A DNA stretch of 64,000 bases from Pantoea sp. 18069 (GTDB taxonomy: Bacteria > Pseudomonadota > Gammaproteobacteria > Burkholderiales > Burkholderiaceae_C): assembly GCF_902706035.1 (NCBI RefSeq), contig NZ_CACSJA010000001.1, positions 310,001 to 374,000 on the forward strand, written 5' to 3'. The position numbers were made by a program, and so were the translations under genes. The notes beneath the pieces are model-generated. The model was not told where the DNA came from. It saw nothing but the letters and a program-made list of their open reading frames with translations, and made no database searches. Position 1 is the first letter of the stretch, and every line of letters starts with the position of its first letter. This document shows, in pieces, positions 44,256-52,317 of this stretch.

Positions 44256-47039
44256 TTAAGCAATCAACACCAACCCCTGCGGCAAGCTCTCCCCGAAACT
44301 GCGGCGCTGCTCGGCCGCGTCAAGCTCGACCACGCTGGTCACCATCGCCTGCCAGTTCTCCGGCGCGCGCTGCTGCGCCAGCCGCGCGATGACCGGCGCG
44401 CGCTGGGCATCGCTCAGGTCACGGGCGCGGTCGCCGGTCATGCGCGCCATCTGCACGGCGGCGAACATCGCGCTGTCGTTGTGGCGCCAGTCCTGGGCCA
44501 GCACGGCTTCGAGGAACGGATCGAGCTGCTCGGGCGGAATGACCTGGTGCGCGCCCGCGGGGCTCAGCGGCACGCGGCTGCACAGCCGCCCCAGTGCCCA
44601 CCAGGTCTGCTCAGATTCCCCGGGCTTGCGCAATCGGTCCAGCATCCACTGCCCCATCTCCAGCCGGTAGGCCCAGGGTACGTTCTCGAGCACGGCGAAC
44701 AGCCGCACCATGTCGTCGTAGCTGCCCATGGCCGACGCCTTGCCCTGCGCGCGCTGCCCGGCCTGCTGCATATGGCCGGCGACGTCCTCGAGCAATTGCA
44801 TCTGCCGGGCTTCGCTCAGGCCCGCGGCCGCGCGCCGCCAGAAGATCCACCATTCGGCCCAGTTGCCGCTGTCGTGCTGGTGGGCGATGCCCTGGTCGTG
44901 CAGTGCCCAGACCTGGGCCATGCGCCAGTCGTCGAGTTGCGCGCCCACGCCGGGGCGCAGGCAGTAACCCGCGAGGTTGAGCCAACTGCGCTCGTGCTCG
45001 GGCGTGCGCCGCCTGCGCCGTGCGCGCGCCAGCAGTGCGTCGAACAGCGTGCGCAGCAGCGCGAGATCCCAGCTTTCGCGCGCACCCAATGTCTTCTCGA
45101 GCGCCGTGCGCAACTGCCGCACTTCCTTGGTGGCCACGCTCTGGTCCTGGCTGCCGAACACGCGCTCGATCTGCGCGATCGCACGGGCCAGCTCGGCATT
45201 GGCCGCGGTCGTATCCGCCATTGCCGCTTCATCGGTTTCACCGCGAACAGCGAATATCAACGGCCAGGTCTGCGCCGGGTCCTGCGCGGCCACGCATTGC
45301 ACCTCGAGCGTGCCGACTTCGGTCATCGTGGCCTGCAGCATGACTTCGACCTGGGCGCGTTCGCGGCCCGGCGGCGCGGGCAGCACGGCGGTGAGGGGCG
45401 GCAGGTGCACCAGTTCCTCGGCCGCAAGATCACGCACCGCGCCGGCCGCCACCTGGCCCGGTGCGGTCGAGGCCAGCAGGTGAAAGCGCACGGCCTGTCC
45501 GAGGCGCAGCGAGAAGCGCTGCCCGTCCAGGCGCTGGGCCACGCCTTCCTCGCTGCCCTGGGGCAGTATGCAGATCGCGCGCAGCGCGCTGTCGCCGGCG
45601 TCAAGCCGCAGGAAATAGCTGCGCGCCGAACCGCCGCCAATGCGCAGACCGCGCGGCGCAGCAGGTGCATGGGAAGGCTGGCCGCGCTGGGCGCGCTCCA
45701 GGCCATAGGCGACGGCGCCGCGCGCCACGGCCCAGTCGGGGTGGGCATTGACCAGCACGCGCAGCGGCGCGCCGCGCCACTGCACGAGCTGATCGACCAC
45801 GCGCTGCGCAATGGCGGGGCTATGGAACACGCCGCCATTGAACAGCACGCTGTCGGGCATACCTTGCGGGCCCAGCAACTCGGCATGGGCGCTGAGAAAA
45901 GCCGCGAGATGGCGCGTGATCGCCGCGTCAAAGGGATAAGGCAGGCCCCAGGCCAGCAGGCCCGACTGGCGTTGCTGCGGGCGCGCATCGGCACGCTGCA
46001 GCGGGAAAAATCCTTCAAGCAATCGCTCGCGCACTGTCTCGCGTCGTAGCTCAACCGAGCGCGCGCCGCCCATCAGTTGCGCGCCGCTGCCCAGCAGCGT
46101 GACCGTGACGGCTTCGGGCGCATCGGGCGCCAGCAACTGCTCCTTGGCGACGCGGCAGCGCTGCACCAGCTGCGCAAAGCGCGCGGCCGACAGCCGTAGC
46201 TGGGGCGCGGCCATTGCGGCTTCGAGGCCGTGGGCCAGCGCCAGATCCATGTTGTCGCCGCCCAGCATCAGGTGCGCGCCCACGCCGCGGCGCGTGAGTT
46301 CGGGCAGGCCGTCGGTAGACTTCACTTGCACCAGGCTCAGATCGGTCGTGCCGCCGCCGATATCGACGACCAGCAGCCATTCGGTGCCCTGCAAGGCCTG
46401 GCCCACCTGCGCCGACTGCATCAGCAGCCAGTCGTGCAGCGCGGCCTGGGGTTCCTCGAGCAGGCGCAGCGGCGGCAGTCCGGCGAGCTGCGCGGCTTCG
46501 AGCGTCAGCGCGCGCGCGCCTTCGTCAAACGACGCGGGCACGGTGAGCACCAGTTCCTGCTGCGCAAGCGGCGCATCGGGAAACTGCGCGTCCCAGGCCG
46601 CGCGCAGATGGGCCAGATAGCCCGCGCTGGCCTGCAACGGCGAAATCTTCTGCACGCCCTCGGGCGCGCCCCAGGGCAGGATGGGTGCCGAGCGGTCCAC
46701 GCCCGCATGCGACAGCCAGCTCTTGGCGCTGCTCACCAGCCGGCCCGGCACCTGCGCGCCCAGGTCCTGGGCATAGCGCCCGAGCAGCGCCGGCGCCGCC
46801 TCGCTGGCGAACAGCGGCGGCCAGGGCTGCTGCCAGGTCGCGGGCGCGAGCTCGCCATCGCCCGCCTGGTAGCGCAACGAAGGCAGCAGCGGCCCCGCCG
46901 CGATCTCGGCTGCGGACACGCGCTGCGCGATCGGCAGCAGCGCGACCGGGGCACTGCCATCGGCGGGCGCATAGGCCAGCAGCGTATGGCTGGTGCCCAG
47001 GTCAATGCCGACGATATACGCGGCTGCGGACTGGGTCAA
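44256..47039 (-). CDS. Hsp70 family protein with a long C-terminal extension
   Basis: 927 aa. N-terminal actin/Hsp70-type ATPase: phosphate 1 IVGIDLGTSHTLLAYA, ELVLTVPASFDEGARALTLEAAQLAGL, phosphate 2 LLVVDIGGGTTDLSLV, then SVLFNGGVFHSPAIAQRVVDQL (adenosine region). There is no canonical substrate-binding domain or EEVD-like tail. The last ~350 residues (from about 575) are helical and unlike DnaK (VRQLRTALEKTLGARESWDLALLRTLFDALLARARRRRRTPEHERSWLNLAGYCLRPG). Known: such Hsp70-like proteins occur in pairs in proteobacteria; role unknown. Third gene of the DUF2760-Hsp70-Hsp70 operon, 14 nt after the previous stop. Confidence 0.9.
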   Translation of the reverse strand: MTQSAAAYIVGIDLGTSHTLLAYAPADGSAPVALLPIAQRVSAAEIAAGPLLPSLRYQAGDGELAPATWQQPWPPLFASEAAPALLGRYAQDLGAQVPGRLVSSAKSWLSHAGVDRSAPILPWGAPEGVQKISPLQASAGYLAHLRAAWDAQFPDAPLAQQELVLTVPASFDEGARALTLEAAQLAGLPPLRLLEEPQAALHDWLLMQSAQVGQALQGTEWLLVVDIGGGTTDLSLVQVKSTDGLPELTRRGVGAHLMLGGDNMDLALAHGLEAAMAAPQLRLSAARFAQLVQRCRVAKEQLLAPDAPEAVTVTLLGSGAQLMGGARSVELRRETVRERLLEGFFPLQRADARPQQRQSGLLAWGLPYPFDAAITRHLAAFLSAHAELLGPQGMPDSVLFNGGVFHSPAIAQRVVDQLVQWRGAPLRVLVNAHPDWAVARGAVAYGLERAQRGQPSHAPAAPRGLRIGGGSARSYFLRLDAGDSALRAICILPQGSEEGVAQRLDGQRFSLRLGQAVRFHLLASTAPGQVAAGAVRDLAAEELVHLPPLTAVLPAPPGRERAQVEVMLQATMTEVGTLEVQCVAAQDPAQTWPLIFAVRGETDEAAMADTTAANAELARAIAQIERVFGSQDQSVATKEVRQLRTALEKTLGARESWDLALLRTLFDALLARARRRRRTPEHERSWLNLAGYCLRPGVGAQLDDWRMAQVWALHDQGIAHQHDSGNWAEWWIFWRRAAAGLSEARQMQLLEDVAGHMQQAGQRAQGKASAMGSYDDMVRLFAVLENVPWAYRLEMGQWMLDRLRKPGESEQTWWALGRLCSRVPLSPAGAHQVIPPEQLDPFLEAVLAQDWRHNDSAMFAAVQMARMTGDRARDLSDAQRAPVIARLAQQRAPENWQAMVTSVVELDAAEQRRSFGESLPQGLVLIA

Positions 47040-47053
47040 TGCGCCCTCCCTTT

Positions 47054-48904
47054 TCAGACGGTGGCGCTGTCAGCGCGCACGTCGAACTCCACCTTCCAGC
47101 GCTCGTCGCTGCCCAGCGGAACGGCATGCAATTCGAGCGTGCCGATATCGGTCACGCTCGCATGCAGGCGCACGGCAACGATTTCACCGGGTGCGCGGCC
47201 CTGGGCCGGCAGCAGGATTTCAATCTCCTGCAGCTCGACCAGTTCCTCGGGGCCCCAGAACTCGAGCAGGCTGCCGACCTGATCATTGCGCCGTGTCGAC
47301 GAGCCGAAAAAGCGCAGCCGCACGGGCTCGCCCACGACCAGGCCGAACTCCTGGGCATCAAGGGTCACTTCCGTGCCCTCCTCCATGCCGAATGGCGCGA
47401 GGCACAGCGCCGACAGCGGCGGCTCCATGCCGGGAATCGCCGGCATGTTGGACTCCACGCCCACGTAGTACGACTGCGCCGCGCCGCCGCGGATGCGCAC
47501 GCCGCGGCCGCGCCGCACATAGCCGAAATAGGCCGCGCCGCGCGCCACGGCCAGGTCCAGATCGGCACCGCCCAGCAGCCGCGCGGGCGCCGCGCCTTCG
47601 GCCGCGAGCCAGCCGTTGAGCACCGTGAGCAGGCGCTCGGCGATCAGGCCCGACTTGAGCACGCCGCCGTTGAACAGTACGGCAGAGGGGTGGAGGAAGC
47701 TCGCGCCTTCGGGCTGCGTGCCCTGCAAGCCTGCCATGGCTTCGGTCGCGCCGGCCTGGCGCGACAGGAAGGCCGCAAGGTGGCGCGTGACAGCGGCGTC
47801 CTGCGCATAGGGCAGGCCCAGCTGGGTCAGCGCGGCGCGTGCGCGCGTGAGCGGCTTGTCGCCCACGGCCACCTGCGGGAAGAAGCCGTCGACCAGGATC
47901 TGCGTGAGTTCGGCGCGCGTGACTTCGGTGCGCACCGAGCCGCCGATGAGCTTGGAGCCGCGGCTGGGAACGACCACGGGAACGCTTTCAAGCGAGGCAT
48001 CGCCGAGCAGCGCCTCCTTGGCCGCGCGGCAGGCATGGGCCAGCGCGCGCGTCTGCCAGGCATCGAGCTGGCGGCCTTCGGCCGCGAGCTTGCGCGCCAC
48101 GCCATAGGCCAGCGCCAGATCCATATTGTCGCCGCCGAGCAAGATGTGTTCGCCCACGGCAACGCGCTGCAGGCTCAGTTCGCCCGCGTTCTCGAGCACC
48201 GCCATCAGCGACAGATCGGTGGTGCCGCCGCCGACGTCGACCACCAGGATCACGTCGCCGGGCCGGACCTGCTTGCGCCAGTCGCCGGCGCTGCCCTGGA
48301 TCCAGCTGTAGAGCGCGGCTTGCGGCTCCTCGAGCAGCGTCAGCTGCTGAAAGCCCGCGGCGCGCGCGGCTTCGGCCGTGAGTTCGCGCGCAGCCGGGTC
48401 GAACGAGGCGGGAATCGTCACCGTGATGTCCTGGGCGTCGAATGGCGCTTCGGGGTGCGCCTGCTCCCAGGCCCAGCGCAGGTGCGACAGATAGCGGATG
48501 GACGCGGTGAGCGGCGAGATGCGCTGCACTTCGGCGGGCGCGTCGGCCGGCAGCAGCGGCGCGCGCCGGTCCACGCCCGGATGGCACAGCCAGCTCTTGG
48601 CGCTGCTCACCAGCCGGATGGGCGTGGCCGCGCCGCGCGTGCGCGCGAGCTCACCCACGGCGAAATCCTGCTGCGCGCCCCAGGGCAGCGCGAGGTCGCC
48701 AGGCGCGAGTTCGCTTTCATGCGGCAGGTAGAGAAACGAGGGCAGCAGCGGCCTGGCTTCGACGGCCGCGGGGCCGGTCAGTTGGGGAATGGCTAGCACG
48801 CCATGCACCACCTGGTCGCCATCGCTGGCCTGCTGGTCGACCCAGGACAGCGCGCAGTGCGTGGTACCCAGGTCGATGCCTATGCTGTAGCGCGAGCCGC
48901 TCAC
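47054..48904 (-). CDS. Hsp70 family protein (DnaK-like, divergent)
   Basis: 616 aa, close to DnaK length. Phosphate 1 IGIDLGTTHCALSWV, ITVTIPASFDPAARELTAEAARAAGF, LTLLEEPQAALYSWI, phosphate 2 ILVVDVGGGTTDLSLM, ILLGGDNMDLALAYG, SAVLFNGGVLKSGLIAERLL. The C-terminal ~170 residues are beta-rich (VTLDAQEFGLVVGEPVRLRFFGSSTRRNDQVG...) and may replace the SBD-beta; the helical lid is missing. Lacks the DnaK C-terminal EEV tail. Start overlaps the DUF2760 stop by 4 nt. Confidence 0.9.
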   Translation of the reverse strand: MSGSRYSIGIDLGTTHCALSWVDQQASDGDQVVHGVLAIPQLTGPAAVEARPLLPSFLYLPHESELAPGDLALPWGAQQDFAVGELARTRGAATPIRLVSSAKSWLCHPGVDRRAPLLPADAPAEVQRISPLTASIRYLSHLRWAWEQAHPEAPFDAQDITVTIPASFDPAARELTAEAARAAGFQQLTLLEEPQAALYSWIQGSAGDWRKQVRPGDVILVVDVGGGTTDLSLMAVLENAGELSLQRVAVGEHILLGGDNMDLALAYGVARKLAAEGRQLDAWQTRALAHACRAAKEALLGDASLESVPVVVPSRGSKLIGGSVRTEVTRAELTQILVDGFFPQVAVGDKPLTRARAALTQLGLPYAQDAAVTRHLAAFLSRQAGATEAMAGLQGTQPEGASFLHPSAVLFNGGVLKSGLIAERLLTVLNGWLAAEGAAPARLLGGADLDLAVARGAAYFGYVRRGRGVRIRGGAAQSYYVGVESNMPAIPGMEPPLSALCLAPFGMEEGTEVTLDAQEFGLVVGEPVRLRFFGSSTRRNDQVGSLLEFWGPEELVELQEIEILLPAQGRAPGEIVAVRLHASVTDIGTLELHAVPLGSDERWKVEFDVRADSATV

Positions 48905-49482
48905 AGTTCCACCTCGGCCTGGGCAATCACGCTGGCCGCCTTGGCGTCGGTGAGCTGGGGCAGGCGCGTGGCGCTCACGCGCCAGCCGCGGTGGCCCAGC
49001 GTGCCGGTGAACGGCGCCTGGCCGACGACATTGCCCGTGAGGCGCACGGCCGCCGCGTCAAAGCCCGCGGCCAGCGTCACGCGGCTGCCTTCGGCTTCGC
49101 TGCGCACCGGCTCGAGCGTGAAATGCTCGGCCAGCACCTTGCGGCAGCCCGCATGCACCACGCGGGTCGCGGCGCCGATGTCGGCATCGCTGTAGCCCGT
49201 GGTGTCCTCCTGCACGAAATCGACGAAGCGCGCTTCGCGCTGCAGCAGGCCCAGCAGTTGCAGCGCGCTGGTTTCGGCGGCCACGGAGGGAGCGACGGGC
49301 GCGGGTGCGGCGACCGGGGCCGGCGCCGGCCTATCGGCCGCGAACGCTTCGCCGCCGCGCAGGCGGGCAACATTGGCCGCGAAACGCGCGTCGCCCAGGA
49401 TCGCGAAGAAACTGCTCACGGCAAGCGCAACGCGCGACAGGAAGGAGGGAGGAGTGGAGTTCATGTTCAGGTCTGCCATCAT
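48901..49482 (-). CDS. DUF2760 family protein, partner of Hsp70-like proteins
   Basis: 193 aa from MMADLNMNSTPPSFLSRVALAVSSFFAILGD (alternative start at 49464). N-terminal amphipathic/hydrophobic segment, a Pro/Ala linker (PAPAPVAAPAPVAP), then the conserved domain SALQLLGLLQREARFVDFVQEDTTGYSDADIGAATRVVHAGCRKVL and FTGTLGHRGWRVSATRLPQL. Known: DUF2760 genes are typically found directly upstream of the two Hsp70-like genes, as here. Function unknown. First gene of the operon. Confidence 0.88.
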   Translation of the reverse strand: MMADLNMNSTPPSFLSRVALAVSSFFAILGDARFAANVARLRGGEAFAADRPAPAPVAAPAPVAPSVAAETSALQLLGLLQREARFVDFVQEDTTGYSDADIGAATRVVHAGCRKVLAEHFTLEPVRSEAEGSRVTLAAGFDAAAVRLTGNVVGQAPFTGTLGHRGWRVSATRLPQLTDAKAASVIAQAEVEL

Positions 49483-50078
49483 CAACGCGGTCGGCGCGCG
49501 CACGGGCCGGTCAACCGGCCCGCTGTGCACAACGCCTGACCGCAGGCGCACGGGGCCCGGGGGCCACGGCATGAAAAGGGAGGGTCATGTTAACGAATCC
49601 GTGCACGGGCGCGGCTTGCGATGCCACGTGACGGAGCCGTCTATAGGTTTTTACATTCATGCGCGCCGGGCCCAGGGGCGCACGGGAAATGCATGCGATG
49701 CGATAATGCGGCCCAATCCGATTGCCGTTCATTCCCATGCCCACCGCCTTCCCTTCGCTCGCTGACCAGGCCCTGCCTGTGGCGCAGCGCTGCGCGGCGG
49801 CAGGCGCATCGGCGCCCGGCGCATCAACGCCCGGACACACCGGCGTTCCCACAGCCTTCATCAGCCTTTGCGGCTTTACGGCCCTGCTTTCCGCCGCCGT
49901 GCGGAAAGTCCAGGCCACGGCACAGGCCGCCTGACTTCCCGCACGGCCCCACAGGGGCTTGCGCTGCAAGCTCCTTTGCATGGAGCACGCCAGGATTGTT
50001 GAAAACCACCCGGGTTCTTTCCTGGCTGCACGTTGGCGCAGCGCTGCACGCACTGCGCGCCACTGTTTGCGGACCGTC
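49483..50078. other. Intergenic stretch of about 600 bp, divergent promoters likely
   Basis: Lies between the start of the DUF2760 gene (minus) and the beta-solenoid gene (plus). It must hold promoters for both. A possible small frame at 49737-49934 (65 codons, Ala/Pro-rich) lacks family or signal features and is not called. Nothing else is recognised. Confidence 0.5.
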
Positions 50079-50957
50079 ATGGAATTCTCCAAAGATTTTC
50101 TCAAAGCCAAGAGCCCCTGCGCCGCAGGGTTTCGCTGGTTCATTCGCCACCAGCACGAGGGCCGCGACTACCAGTTGCTGCTCGACAACCTGGTGCGCGA
50201 CGGGCGCATAGAAGACGCCTGCTGGCTGCTGTCGCAGTTCGGCGCCACCGATGCCGAACTGCACCTCGATCACCTGGAAGCCGAGGCCCTGGTGTTCGCG
50301 GGCAGCGTCATCGTCCATGGCGACGTGCGCGTCGCGGGCGTGCTGCGCGTGGGCCGCAGCCTGCAGGTGGGCGCGGGCATACGCGCCGCGCGGCTCGAAG
50401 CGGGCGAAGACATCCTGAGCGGCGGCGCGATCTTCTGCGGCGGCGCGCTGCAGGCCGGCGGCACCGTCAAGGCCGCGTGGAGCATAGAGACCCAGGGCGG
50501 CCTGGCCTGTGAGAAGCTGCGCACGGGCTGGGGCCTGGACTGCCAGGGCGATCTGACGCTGAGCGGCGAGGGCCAGATCGGCCAGGAGCTGCTGGTCGCG
50601 GGCGACATCCGCTGCGCCAAGAGCCTGCGCAGCGGCGGCGCGCTGACCGCGCTGGGCAATATCCACGCGAGCCATGGCATAGACGCCGGCGGCGACGTGC
50701 ACTGCGGCAAGCACCTGCAGGCCGACTGGGGCATTCGCGCGCGCGGCGCCATCGTCGCCGCGGGCGCGATCAAGGCCGGTGAAACGCTGCAGGCGCAAGG
50801 CGACATCTGCGCCGGCCCGGGCTACGGCGTGTATGCGGGCCTGAGCGTGCAGATGGACGCCTGGGAAGACTGCGCGACGGTGCGCGCGGCGCGCAAACCC
50901 GAAGGACTGGTCAGCGGCTGCTGGCAGGCACAGGGCGCGGACCGGGCCGTGGCCTGA
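50079..50957 (+). CDS. Bactofilin-like beta-solenoid protein with a distinct N-terminal domain
   Basis: 292 aa. Residues ~1-75 (MEFSKDFLKAKSPCAAGFRWF...DYQLLLDNLVRDGRIEDACWLLSQFG) are a small helical domain. From ~80 to ~265 a right-handed repeat is evident with a period near 17-20: VIVHGDVRVAGVLRVGRSLQVGAGIRAARLEAGEDILSGGAIFCGGALQAGGTV..., the small-residue pattern of polymer-forming (bactofilin) domains. No signal peptide. Start ATG 50079 is preferred; the frame is open upstream. It lies at the edge of the T3SS regulatory cluster and could be cytoskeletal, scaffold or effector; context only. Confidence 0.7.
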   Translation: MEFSKDFLKAKSPCAAGFRWFIRHQHEGRDYQLLLDNLVRDGRIEDACWLLSQFGATDAELHLDHLEAEALVFAGSVIVHGDVRVAGVLRVGRSLQVGAGIRAARLEAGEDILSGGAIFCGGALQAGGTVKAAWSIETQGGLACEKLRTGWGLDCQGDLTLSGEGQIGQELLVAGDIRCAKSLRSGGALTALGNIHASHGIDAGGDVHCGKHLQADWGIRARGAIVAAGAIKAGETLQAQGDICAGPGYGVYAGLSVQMDAWEDCATVRAARKPEGLVSGCWQAQGADRAVA

Positions 50958-51050
50958 ATGCAAGCCGGGTCCCGGCGCTGGCGCGCTGCCGGGGCCTGGG
51001 CCTCGCTCCCGGGCAGCCCATGGTGATTTCTTTGCCGCAGTGGAAACTAT

Positions 51051-51488
51051 TCACCGGTTGCTGTTACTCAGCAAAGAAGGACCCAGCGTCACCTCGTTGC
51101 AATCGCCGTCCCGGCGGTAGGAAAAGTGATGGGCCAGCCTGCGCACGAAATGAATGCCCAATCCCCCTATTTCGCGATCATCCAGGCAAACGCCCACATC
51201 AGGCTCCTCAATGCCTGTCGGATCAAAGGCCGGACCTCGGTCGCGGACCACGCACTGCAAAATCTCCGGCGGCAGGAAATCAACCTGCACAGACACCGGA
51301 CCGCCCTGGCTCCCATAGGCATGCATGGCCACATTGGTCAGCCACTCGTCCAGCATCAGGCCCAGCCTAGCGGCCGGGCCCGGAGGAACGCCCGATGCAT
51401 CCGCCCAGGCTTCGAGCCGCTCAAAAAAAGCCGGCAATTCCTGGACCGTGCCATGCAGATCACACCTCAAGGAAACGGGATTCTTCAT
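51051..51488 (-). CDS. Anti-sigma factor serine kinase-like GHKL ATPase (RsbW/BtrW type)
   Basis: 145 aa, full length for the family. ATP-binding motifs: N box DEWLTNVAMHAY (E48, N52, H56), G1 box VRDRGPAFDP (D83, G85), G2 box IGGLGIHFVRRL (108-119). No His-phosphotransfer domain, so it belongs with the switch-protein kinases that phosphorylate a STAS protein and sequester a sigma factor. The GPAFDP variant of DxGxGFD is common in the HATPase_c_2 group. Divergent from the sensor-phosphatase operon that starts 85 nt away. Probable partners: STAS protein at 62946 and phosphatase at 54256. Confidence 0.88.
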   Translation of the reverse strand: MKNPVSLRCDLHGTVQELPAFFERLEAWADASGVPPGPAARLGLMLDEWLTNVAMHAYGSQGGPVSVQVDFLPPEILQCVVRDRGPAFDPTGIEEPDVGVCLDDREIGGLGIHFVRRLAHHFSYRRDGDCNEVTLGPSLLSNSNR

Positions 51489-51573
51489 AAGCGACCGTTG
51501 AATCAGGGGCTGTTCGATACGAGAAGCGCAGGGCCAGCCGGGTGGCGTTGCGCCGTTGTCTGATTATTGTGAC

Positions 51574-52317
51574 ATGAGCACCCGCACACCCAACACCCCC
51601 CCGCGGGCCTTTGCCGGCCCCCTGCTCGAAGTCGGCGGCCTGTGGCTGCTGATCGTGCTCAGCGGCGTGCTGCTGATTGCAGGATTGCTCGACCATTGGC
51701 GCCAGCAGGAGCTGCAGACCATGGAGCGCGCGCAGCTCGAACTCACGCTGCTCGAGATCAAGGACGAGCTCGAAGGCGAGCTGTCGCTGGGAACGGAGCT
51801 GCAGCACACCCCGCGCATCCAGGACTTGCTCGAGAGCCATCTGCAGAAGGACCCGCAGCTCTACAGCCTGGACGTACTGGACCAGGACGGCCGCGCACTT
51901 TTCAGCACCGACCGCGGCACCGTGGGCGAGCCCCTGCCGCCGCTCGCGCAGGCTGCGGCGCTGCAGGGCGCCGCGCGGCACCGGCCCTGGCACGCGCTGA
52001 TAGAGTCGACGCCGATGATGGGCGTCGATATGCGCACCCCGTTTGGCGAGACCGCGGGCCATGTGAGCGCAACCTATGCCTCGCGTGCAACCGACTACCT
52101 TTCCGACCCGATACTGACGCCTGCGCTGCTGCTCGGCCTGCTGGCCACGGCCCTGGCCGGCATGGCCGCGATCTGGCTGGCCACGGCCCCCCAGCGTCGG
52201 CTGCGGCAGGCGCAGTCGCTCGGCCGGCTCGCGCAGATCGATGCGCAGCTCGCGGCCACGGGCCGGAGGCTGGACGACGGTTCGCAACGGCTGGACGCCG
52301 TGGAGCGCATCGAATGA
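51574..52317 (+). CDS. Two-TM membrane sensor protein
   Basis: 247 aa. TM1 about residues 20-40 (VGGLWLLIVLSGVLLIAGLL), a periplasmic segment of ~130 residues, TM2 about 174-196 (LTPALLLGLLATALAGMAAIW) and a short cytoplasmic coiled coil (RLRQAQSLGRLAQIDAQLAATGRRLDD). The periplasmic part contains EIKDELEGELSLGTELQHTPRIQDLLESHLQKDPQLYSLDVLDQDGRALFS, a pattern repeated in the downstream receptor-like proteins and reminiscent of Cache/PAS-type sensors. There is no output domain, so it may relay by protein contact. Overlaps the next gene by 4 nt. Start ATG at 51574. Confidence 0.7.
   Translation: MSTRTPNTPPRAFAGPLLEVGGLWLLIVLSGVLLIAGLLDHWRQQELQTMERAQLELTLLEIKDELEGELSLGTELQHTPRIQDLLESHLQKDPQLYSLDVLDQDGRALFSTDRGTVGEPLPPLAQAAALQGAARHRPWHALIESTPMMGVDMRTPFGETAGHVSATYASRATDYLSDPILTPALLLGLLATALAGMAAIWLATAPQRRLRQAQSLGRLAQIDAQLAATGRRLDDGSQRLDAVERIE

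Noticed and set aside
49737..49934. Small frame of 65 codons between the DUF2760 and beta-solenoid genes
   Set aside because: Ala/Pro-rich, no ribosome site, no hydrophobic or family feature; consistent with background in high-GC DNA.
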